Source of the DNA: Verrucomicrobiota bacterium
GTDB taxonomy: Bacteria > Verrucomicrobiota > Verrucomicrobiia > Limisphaerales > UBA9464
Assembly (NCBI GenBank): GCA_016871805.1
Contig: VHCG01000004.1
Location: 1-64,000, forward strand
Direction: 5' to 3'
DNA: 64,000 nucleotides
The notes beneath the pieces are model-generated. The model worked only from the letters and a program-made list of their open reading frames with translations. It searched no databases and was not told the DNA's origin. Positions within the stretch are counted from its first letter, which is position 1, and every line of letters begins with the position of its first letter. The position numbers were made by a program, and so were the translations under genes. Of the stretch, positions 57,338 through 64,000 are shown piece after piece.

Positions 57338-60076
57338 TCAGCTCCAGAGCGTCCGGACCTTCGCAAGGGCCTCGTCGAGGCGGCTGGCATCCTTGCCGCC
57401 GCCGCGGGCGTTGTCGGGACGACCGCCACCCTTGCCGCCCACGATTGGGGCGATGGTCTGGATGATCTTGCCCGCGGCCACCTTGGCGGTGAATTCCGGG
57501 GTCACGGCTGCGACCAGCGACACCGCGCCACCCGCGTGTCCCCCAAGGACAATCACGCCCTGGAACGAGCCCTTCAGGGCGTCGGCCACGGCCTGGAGGG
57601 TGTCGCCATCGGCTGAACCGAGATTGGCGATCAACGCCGGCACGCCGTTCACGGTCTCCGACCGTGAAAGGAGATCCCTGGCCCGCCCGGCCGCTTCCCG
57701 CTGATGGGCTGCCTTGAGCGCCTTCTCCAGATCCCGCTGATGGGCGAGGAGGGCGTCGACCTTCTTCTCCAGCTCGTGGATCGGTGCCCCAAGCCGACCC
57801 GCCAGACTGCGGATCAGCGACTGGTCGTCGACTGTCCGACGCCACGCCTCCAGGCCCGCGACCGCCTCGATGCGGCGGACCCCGGCGGCGATGGCGTTCT
57901 CACCCACGATGCGGAACAACCCGATCTCCCCGGTCGCCCGGGAATGCGTGCCGCCGCACAGCTCCATGGAATAGCCGTCGAGCCCCCCGGAACGTCCACC
58001 GATCTGCACCACGCGGACGTGTTCCCCGTATTTGTCACCGAACACCTGCATGATGTCCTTGCGCGACTTCACGTCGGCATAAGGGACCTCGGACCAGCTG
58101 ATGCCGCCGTTGTCGACGATCCGCTCGTTGACCAGCCGCTCGATGTCGGCCACCTGGGCCGCGGTCAACGGACCGCTGTTGAAATCGAAGGTCAGCTTCT
58201 CCGGGGTGACCAGGGATCCCTTCTGGGTGGCCTCGCGGTTGACCACCTCGTGGAGCGCCCAATGGAGCAGGTGGGTGACCGAGTGATGCCGCTGGATGGC
58301 GGCGCGACGGGCGGCATCGACCCGCAGCTCGACCCGTTGTCCGACCGCCGGGGCTTCCTCGCCCTCGATGAAATGGAGCCAGGTGGGGCCCGACTTCTGG
58401 GTGTTCACCACCCGCCAGAGCTGGCCGGACCCGGTGATCTCACCGGTGTCGCCCACCTGGCCGCCCATCTCGGCGTAGCAGGCGGAACGGTCGAGGACCA
58501 CGACGGTCTTGTCCTTGAGCTGCACCACCTCCTGCACCTCCGCGGCGATGGCGAGGTCGTCGTACCCGAGGAACTGCGTCGGCGTCTTGGTCTCGATCTG
58601 CGACAGCTCGATGACGGACTTCTTCTGCGCCGCCCGGGCCCGTGATTTTTGCTGCTCCATCAGCGCATCGAAGCCGGCGACATCGACGGTCAACGCCTTC
58701 TCGCGGGCCATGAGCTGGGTGAGGTCCAGCGGGAACCCCTGCTCGTCGTACAACCGGAACGCGAAGGCACCGGAGATCTCACGCGAGGTCCCGGCGGCCT
58801 GGAGTCGGGCCACCTCCTCGGCGAACAGCGCGATGCCCTTGTCGAGCGTACGGTTGAAGGCCTCCTCCTCGCGACGCAACACCTCCTTCACGTGCTGCTG
58901 ACGGGACCGGATCTCCGGGAAGACATCCCCCATGGTCCGGGCCAGGACGTCGACTAGCTTGTAGAAGAACGGTTCGTGGAACCCGAGGGTCCGACCGTAC
59001 CGGACGGCACGGCGCAGGATGCGGCGCAGGACGTAGTTGCGGTCCGTGTTGCCAGGCTGAATACCGTCGGCGATGGCGAAGCTCAGCGTGCGGATGTGGT
59101 CGGCGATGACCCGGAACGCGACATCGGTGGCGATCTGGGAAGTCGAGTCGGCGAGCTTGGTGGGATCCGACGGCAGGGTGCTGCCGTACTTCTTGCCGCT
59201 CATCGTCTCGAGCTCGTCGAAGATCGGCCGGAAGATGTCGGTCTCGTAGTTCGAGATCTGGGCGTGGACGAAGTCGGTGAAGTTCTTCGTGCCCTGGATG
59301 ATCGAGCTGACCCGTTCGAAGCCCATGCCCGTGTCGACGTGCTTCGCAGGCAGCGGGGTGAAGGTCTTGTCGGGGTTCGCGTTGAACTGGATGAAGACCA
59401 GGTTCCAGATCTCGATGCACTCGGCGGTGCCCTTGTTGACCAGCAGCCCGCGGGTGTCGCCACTCGGGGTCAGGTCCACATGCAGCTCGGAACACGGACC
59501 ACAGGGGCCGGTGTCGCCCATCATCCAGAAATTGTCCTTCTTGTTGCCGTTGACGATGTGGACGGCGGGGTCGAGACCGACCGCACGGAACTTCTCCGCC
59601 CAGATTCCCCACGCCTCCTCGTCGCGGTCGGCGGGATCGCCGATGGATTTGTCCGGGTTGTAGATGGTCGCGTAGAGGCGGCTCGGCGGGAACTTCCAGA
59701 TCTCCACCACCAGCTCCCAGGCCCAGTCGATGGCCTCCTTCTTGAAATAGTCGCCGAACGACCAGTTCCCGAGCATCTCGAAGAACGTGTGGTGGTAGGT
59801 GTCGAGTCCGACGTCATCGAGATCGTTGTGCTTGCCGCCGGCGCGGATGCACTTCTGGGTGTCGGCCGCCCGGATGTCGCTGCCGGGCGTCACCCCGGCC
59901 CAGCGCGAGACGTCCGCCCGACGTTCCCCGAGGAAGATCGGCACGAACTGGTTCATGCCGGCGTTGGTGAACAGCAGGTTCGGGCTGTCGGGCATGAGGC
60001 TCGAGCTGGGCACGATGGTGTGCTGCTTCGAGCGGAAGAAATCGAGGAACGACTGGCGGATCTGGGCTGAGGTCAT
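57338..60076 (-). CDS. alaS: Alanyl-tRNA synthetase
   Basis: A 912-residue enzyme that charges tRNA-Ala. The class II core begins IRQSFLDFFRSKQHTIVPS and contains LLFTNAGMNQFVPIFLGERR, KCIRAGGKHNDLDDVG and THTFFEMLGNWSFGDYFK-like sequence (HHTFFEMLGNWSFGDYF). The editing domain has zinc ligands in HHSVTHLLHWALHEV and CGGTHSRATGEIG. The C-terminal part is the DHHA1-type domain with GGGRPDNARGGG at the tail. Length is normal. The start is ATG 60076. The upstream gap 60077-60618 contains repeats. Confidence 0.97.
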   Translation of the reverse strand: MTSAQIRQSFLDFFRSKQHTIVPSSSLMPDSPNLLFTNAGMNQFVPIFLGERRADVSRWAGVTPGSDIRAADTQKCIRAGGKHNDLDDVGLDTYHHTFFEMLGNWSFGDYFKKEAIDWAWELVVEIWKFPPSRLYATIYNPDKSIGDPADRDEEAWGIWAEKFRAVGLDPAVHIVNGNKKDNFWMMGDTGPCGPCSELHVDLTPSGDTRGLLVNKGTAECIEIWNLVFIQFNANPDKTFTPLPAKHVDTGMGFERVSSIIQGTKNFTDFVHAQISNYETDIFRPIFDELETMSGKKYGSTLPSDPTKLADSTSQIATDVAFRVIADHIRTLSFAIADGIQPGNTDRNYVLRRILRRAVRYGRTLGFHEPFFYKLVDVLARTMGDVFPEIRSRQQHVKEVLRREEEAFNRTLDKGIALFAEEVARLQAAGTSREISGAFAFRLYDEQGFPLDLTQLMAREKALTVDVAGFDALMEQQKSRARAAQKKSVIELSQIETKTPTQFLGYDDLAIAAEVQEVVQLKDKTVVVLDRSACYAEMGGQVGDTGEITGSGQLWRVVNTQKSGPTWLHFIEGEEAPAVGQRVELRVDAARRAAIQRHHSVTHLLHWALHEVVNREATQKGSLVTPEKLTFDFNSGPLTAAQVADIERLVNERIVDNGGISWSEVPYADVKSRKDIMQVFGDKYGEHVRVVQIGGRSGGLDGYSMELCGGTHSRATGEIGLFRIVGENAIAAGVRRIEAVAGLEAWRRTVDDQSLIRSLAGRLGAPIHELEKKVDALLAHQRDLEKALKAAHQREAAGRARDLLSRSETVNGVPALIANLGSADGDTLQAVADALKGSFQGVIVLGGHAGGAVSLVAAVTPEFTAKVAAGKIIQTIAPIVGGKGGGRPDNARGGGKDASRLDEALAKVRTLWS

Positions 60077-60194
60077 GGCGCAAGCGTCCGGGGGCTCGGG
60101 ACCACGCGGATGGGCGTGCCAGCGCCTCCAGACGGAGCGGCGAACCTAGGCCAAGCCCGCCGCCCCGCGCTAGGGGTTAGTTGTGCCCGAGGCG

Positions 60195-60562
60195 GGACTC
60201 ACACGGCGACGCGGAGGCACGGAGAAAGGCGGGGGAGATAACGACTTGGGCGATGCCGGCAGGGCTGTGCTCCGCCACGGCCCCATCTCGATCGGATGCC
60301 CGTCGTACACCCGTGAACGGGGATCGGGTCGCCTGCGGCGTCAGAGAATCCCCGCTGGACCGCCCGACTCCCTTCTCACGGATCCAGGTGGGGACCTCGC
60401 GGAGAAGGTCCCTGCCGGGGTGGGCGCTTCCACACCCAGTGATCCAGGGCACTGCATCACCCCCACCCACCGAAGCCTTCGGGGTCCGGTCCGGAGTGCC
60501 CCTTGGCCCATTTCGATTCCTCCCCCTTCTCCCGTTCCTCCTCCGCGTCACCGTATGAGCTC
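60195..60562. repeat. Foldback (MITE-like) element, copy 3
   Basis: The left arm (60195-60235, GACTCACACGGCGACGCGGA) and right arm (60519-60562, CTCCTCCGCGTCACCGTATG) are inverted copies. A hairpin repeat of the second family is nested at 60391-60460. It fills most of the 542-bp gap between alaS and the DUF455 fusion gene. No gene was recognised in the rest of this gap. Confidence 0.6.
60391..60460. repeat. Hairpin repeat, modules A and B, nested in foldback copy 3
   Basis: Module A is GGGACCT-CGCGGAGA-AGGTCCC (60391-60412) and module B is GTGATCCAG-GGCA-CTGCATCAC (60439-60460), with GGGGTGGGCG between. GATCCAGGTG precedes module A here and GATCCAGATG at 29061, which shows common ancestry beyond the stems. 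Confidence 0.6.
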
Positions 60563-60618
60563 CACTCTTCACCTCCCGATCCGTTGGTGTCCCGATGCGT
60601 TTGCCAGAGCCTTGTTTG

Positions 60619-62760
60619 TCATCCAACAGGTCCAGCCGCTTCCTGGGGCGTGGGGGCCCTCGACTCGGCCATGCTCGGTCCGACTTCAAATACGGCGAGG
60701 ACAGCCTGGACCTGTTCGGGATCGTTGAGACGCAGGGCGCCGGACTGAATTCTTGGGACAGGGTGTCCGGCGAACCGGAGCGGACGGGATTCTGTCAGCA
60801 CCCGGGACCAGGACGGAAAATCCCCCAGACCCTCCCTCTGGATCTGCCGTCGGGACACCAACCGAAGCCGCCCTTGGGTCCCTGAATGGGTGAACCGCAT
60901 CAGCTCGAGGGCTAGTCGGCCAAAGGTCATGCGGGGATTGATCTCCACGACCGGCTTTACCCGGGAGCTCCCGTCGGAATCCCGATAGACGAAGGCATCG
61001 ACTCCGATCGGTCCCACGAACCGCTCGGCCTGCAGCCAGGTCTCGAGTCGCAGACGAAGCCGCTCGATCCAGTGGGACAGGTCCCGACCGGCACCCCGTG
61101 GCAGGTTGCGGAGGACCGCCGACGGGAGACGACCCGGGTGGGGTTCCACCCAGTTGCCCTGATACTGTCCCCGACCATCCGCCAGCAGACCGGTGAACCC
61201 CAACAGACGCAGCCCCGTGGGACGCATCTCCCATTGGACCGAGAAATCCACGATCCGATCCAGCCACGGCTCGACCACCAGGGTCCGGCCGAGGCCCAGG
61301 GTCGATTCCAGCCATCGGTGCTGCTGGGGGAGGAGTTCCGGCTCCCAGAGCCGCAGGGCATTGGAGCCGGCGACGCCCAGGGCTTCCTTGACCACCAGTC
61401 GCGGATACCCCAGCTGACGGAAATGCCGGATGGCCTCCAGGGCGTCCGGAAGCGAGTCCACGGTCCGCCCCACCACGTTCCGCGGACACAGCCACGGGGT
61501 CTCACTGCCATCCCCATCCGCCAGGAGCTCCCCCAGAAGGGCGGTGCTGGTGGTCTTGCTGTAGAGACCCCGGATTCCAGGACCCGACACGAATCCTGGA
61601 ATGGGCGCTGACGATGGGAGACTCCCCTGCAGAGGCTTCAGGAGCTCGAGACTGTCCGGCCCCCAGGCCCATGGGGACAACCCCCCAAGCTTGCGGGACG
61701 AAAGCCCCTGGATTGCAAGGGCCGGCTTGGGGCCCGTCTCGATGAACTCCGGGAGCGGAAACCCCGCCCGCTTGAGACCACTCAGGAACGCTGCCGAGGG
61801 GCGTCGCGGAACCAGGACCAGGTCATCCTGGCGCGCCAGGAACTGCGGCAGGGTGGACAGATCCTCCGCGAGCTGACGCTGTAGGGTTCCCGGAACGAAG
61901 GCTCTGCCCTGGGACAGGTAGGCATCGGTGAAGGGGTTGAAGACATACACCCGTGGGGTCCGCCCCTTCGACTGCGAGAAGACGTCCAGTTCTGCGATGA
62001 ACCCGGGATCCAGACCCGCCGCACGACGTCCCTCGACGTTCAGGATGCCCCCTTTCGCCCGCTGGGGTGACAGCGGGAACTTCAGCCGCGACTGGAACGC
62101 CTCCCAGTCCGACTGGGCGGGATTCTTCCAGCGTCGGAACCACTTCAGTCCGTGGGCGACATGGGCGATTTCATCCCGGTAGATCCCGTCCAACAAGGCA
62201 GCCGTCCGATCATCCCCCACCTCCTGGAACGCAGCGGCGAACTGGCGGCAGAAGTCGAGGTTGGCCTGCTCGAAGGTCAGGCTCAGGCCCGCCACAAAGT
62301 CGATGGGATGCGCCATCGGCGAGACCGCACGCCAGAAGTAGCCCGAGACGGGCATCTCTCCGAAGGTCAGGCCACATTCCGCCATGCGCCGGCAGTACAT
62401 CCGGGTGTGGTCCTGTTCCTCCTGGAGGGTCTGAACCACCCCCCGACGGAACGCCGCTGGCGCCTCCGGGAATCGGAGCAGCACCAGGGCCATGAGTTCG
62501 GTCGCCAACAGCTCATGGTTGGCGAAGAAGTGCAGCAGACGTCCGCGCTCCCGTTCCTGTTCCAAGGCCCGGAGATCGGGGAAGGGGCGGTTCCGCCCGC
62601 TGGGCGGCTTGAACTGGAGCTCCGCGGGGCGTCCGGGATGCTCCGGCGCGGCAATGGGAGAACCGGGCCGATCATCGGTGAGCACCGCCCCGGGCGGGGC
62701 GAGCTTCTCGTCGAGGGTCGTGGCCCACAGGACCCGCTCTGCGAATTCCCGGATTTCCAT
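60619..62760 (-). CDS. DUF455 ferritin-like domain fused to ATP-grasp domain
   Basis: A 713-residue protein. Residues about 1-275 are a DUF455-type ferritin-like four-helix domain: ANHELLATELMALVLLRFPEA, LQEEQDHTRMYCRRM, SLTFEQANLDFCRQF and YRDEIAHVAHGLKWFRRW supply repeated Glu and ExxH metal ligands. Residues about 290-690 look like an ATP-grasp ligase: VVKEALGVAGSNALRLW, LVVEPWLDRIVDFSVQWEM, FVGPIGVDAFVY and KPVVEINPRMTFGRLALEL, the last with the Glu-x-Asn-x-Arg of the metal/ATP site. It may join two small molecules or a peptide in a metal-dependent pathway. It starts 5 bp after the gene upstream, so the two are an operon. Confidence 0.75.
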   Translation of the reverse strand: MEIREFAERVLWATTLDEKLAPPGAVLTDDRPGSPIAAPEHPGRPAELQFKPPSGRNRPFPDLRALEQERERGRLLHFFANHELLATELMALVLLRFPEAPAAFRRGVVQTLQEEQDHTRMYCRRMAECGLTFGEMPVSGYFWRAVSPMAHPIDFVAGLSLTFEQANLDFCRQFAAAFQEVGDDRTAALLDGIYRDEIAHVAHGLKWFRRWKNPAQSDWEAFQSRLKFPLSPQRAKGGILNVEGRRAAGLDPGFIAELDVFSQSKGRTPRVYVFNPFTDAYLSQGRAFVPGTLQRQLAEDLSTLPQFLARQDDLVLVPRRPSAAFLSGLKRAGFPLPEFIETGPKPALAIQGLSSRKLGGLSPWAWGPDSLELLKPLQGSLPSSAPIPGFVSGPGIRGLYSKTTSTALLGELLADGDGSETPWLCPRNVVGRTVDSLPDALEAIRHFRQLGYPRLVVKEALGVAGSNALRLWEPELLPQQHRWLESTLGLGRTLVVEPWLDRIVDFSVQWEMRPTGLRLLGFTGLLADGRGQYQGNWVEPHPGRLPSAVLRNLPRGAGRDLSHWIERLRLRLETWLQAERFVGPIGVDAFVYRDSDGSSRVKPVVEINPRMTFGRLALELMRFTHSGTQGRLRLVSRRQIQREGLGDFPSWSRVLTESRPLRFAGHPVPRIQSGALRLNDPEQVQAVLAVFEVGPSMAESRAPTPQEAAGPVG

Positions 62761-62765
62761 CGGGC

Positions 62766-63998
62766 TCAGAAAGAACCAAAGGCACCAGCGTGCCTCGTAG
62801 TGCTCGGAAGAACCTCCAAGGACCGGAAGAACCGACGGGGTCCGTCTTCCGTCTCTCGGAAAAGGAACGGACCACCGCCAGGGTCGATCACGGCATCCAT
62901 CGCGATATGCCAGCTGACCAAGTCTGAGGAACGCTCCCGCCGATACCGAACACCCGGGGCCCGATAGAAACGAATCCCGGGCATCGAGGTCACTGAAACG
63001 GTCTCAACCCGAGGTCGGAAGCAGTCCAGGACCGGTCGACCCTCGATGCCAGTCGCAGCGAGCGATAGCAGGATATCGTCATGGGCCACTCCGGTGAGGG
63101 CGTTCATCCGTGCCGACTCCGCGGCGGAGAGCTGCAACACCGGGATTCCAGCCGCCACCAGCGCCGTCATGCCCGTCTGTGCGGACCGCTCGTAGGCACC
63201 GGTCGCCACCGCCCCCAATCCGGGTCCAGTGGCCTCCGCGAGCCAGCCCCTGGAGGTGTCGTCGAGGCCCAACCATCGCGCCCGATTCATGACGAGGAAG
63301 AACCCGGTGAAGAGGGATGGGAATCCCACCGTGCAATTCTTGGCCACGGTGTGGAGCCGGAACGGCAGGATCCCGCTTGCGCCAATAAGCGCCGCATCGA
63401 TCTCCCGGGACTCGAACGCGGAGAGGATCCTGTCCGCCGGAAGCACCACGGGAACCGCTCCCATCAGAACGAGAATCCGGGCGCCCTGCGTATCGGCGAC
63501 CCGGATCCGGAGTCCCGTGAAATCCTCAAGGTTCCGTATCGTTCGATCCCTGCTGAGAACGACCGCCGCTTCGTTGACCCACAAGGAGAGCGGGCCCGTG
63601 TCGGAGAATTCCGATGCGAGGACCAGATTGAGGCTCCTCCCCAGGACCCGGGTCGCCTCCTGGGAATCCGGAACGATGCCGGGAAGCTCAATGAGCTGGG
63701 TTCTCGGGAATCTGCCCCCCGTATACCCAGGAAGGCCAAACGCCAGATCCACCTCACCTGAAACCGCCCGTGAATACTGTGCCGTGGAATTGTTGAGATC
63801 GGGAATGATGCGCAACGTCAGCCGTCCTCCACTCAGCCGTGCCAGGGTGTCAGCGAGCGGCAGGAACACCTCCCTGTGCATCGAGTGGTTGGTTCCCGCG
63901 AAATGGCCCAGAACGAGCTCATCGGCAACGGGACGACCGGGATGCAGGAGGGAAATCAAAAGTGAAACAAGGGCCCAGAAGCGGATGTTGAGTTTCAC
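62766..63998 (-). CDS. TRAP-type (DctP-like) periplasmic binding protein
   Basis: A 410-residue exported protein. The GTG at 63998, two bases from the window edge, gives a signal peptide (RFWALVSLLISLLHPGRPVA). A start further upstream outside the window cannot be excluded. The body follows the DctP family: LTLRIIPDLNNSTAQYSRAV, GEVDLAFGLPGYTGGRFPRTQLIELPGI and LEDFTGLRIRV near the conserved ligand-Arg position, then ADRILSAFESREIDAALIG. Where the family ends it continues with a C-terminal region (FYRAPGVRYRRERSSDLVSWH) of FN3-like type. No TRAP membrane genes are adjacent. It lies 5 bp upstream of the DUF455/ATP-grasp gene and may supply or sense its substrate. Confidence 0.7.
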   Translation of the reverse strand: MKLNIRFWALVSLLISLLHPGRPVADELVLGHFAGTNHSMHREVFLPLADTLARLSGGRLTLRIIPDLNNSTAQYSRAVSGEVDLAFGLPGYTGGRFPRTQLIELPGIVPDSQEATRVLGRSLNLVLASEFSDTGPLSLWVNEAAVVLSRDRTIRNLEDFTGLRIRVADTQGARILVLMGAVPVVLPADRILSAFESREIDAALIGASGILPFRLHTVAKNCTVGFPSLFTGFFLVMNRARWLGLDDTSRGWLAEATGPGLGAVATGAYERSAQTGMTALVAAGIPVLQLSAAESARMNALTGVAHDDILLSLAATGIEGRPVLDCFRPRVETVSVTSMPGIRFYRAPGVRYRRERSSDLVSWHIAMDAVIDPGGGPFLFRETEDGPRRFFRSLEVLPSTTRHAGAFGSF

Positions 63999-64000
63999 GG

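Overview
The window looks like a chromosomal segment of a high-GC member of the Verrucomicrobiota, or a close Planctomycetota-Verrucomicrobiota-Chlamydiota relative. The pointers are three pseudopilin-type proteins with a C-terminal H-x(n)-DG signature, PEP-CTERM sorted proteins, a DUF1549/DUF1553-DUF1501 pair plus a further DUF1501 protein, a DUF2723 membrane glycosyltransferase, futalosine-pathway menaquinone synthesis (MqnA), many Tat or Sec signal peptides, few clear Shine-Dalgarno sites and frequent ATGA or TGATG gene overlaps. No phage, insertion sequence, rRNA or CRISPR array is visible.

Layout. 1-4.2 kb: an EamA transporter and a large secreted protein built from 32-residue repeats. 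4.2-7.8 kb: a DnaA-box-like cluster, then pseudopilin and PEP-CTERM genes. 7.8-14.5 kb (minus strand): a tightly coupled operon of a modular secreted protein, a GH38-type glycosidase and a pseudopilin. 14.8-21.1 kb: DUF1549/DUF1553 and DUF1501 proteins with two tiny divergent reading frames between them. 21.3-26.3 kb: tRNA-Glu, tRNA-Lys, fabD, a metallo-beta-lactamase-fold protein, a small secreted protein and a serine hydrolase fused to a NamZ-type muramidase. 26.8-34.3 kb: acetyl-CoA synthetase, a copper-site-like protein, pirin, a thiol peroxidase, a diheme cytochrome c, a sugar isomerase-like protein and a eukaryotic-type HisA. 34.6-38.7 kb: mqnA with an M16 peptidase pair. 38.9-50.3 kb: a glycosyltransferase, a broken response-regulator phosphatase, a Tat-exported protein, a DUF2723-TPR protein, two further broken genes and an esterase/SMP-30 fusion. 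50.5-57.3 kb: a P450, a 1-Cys-type peroxiredoxin, TauE/SafE and a complete sulfate ABC importer. 57.3-64 kb: alaS, a DUF455/ATP-grasp fusion and a TRAP-type binding protein.

Intergenic gaps carry two dispersed repeat families. One is a foldback element with inverted termini whose spurious translation reads like RGDAETRR. The other consists of two small hairpin modules. One foldback element appears to have supplied the last codons and the stop of the HisA gene. Three genes between 40 and 48.5 kb carry visible lesions: an in-frame TGA, an in-frame TAA and a 20-bp tandem duplication.

All family assignments come from reading motifs by eye. No database search was run.
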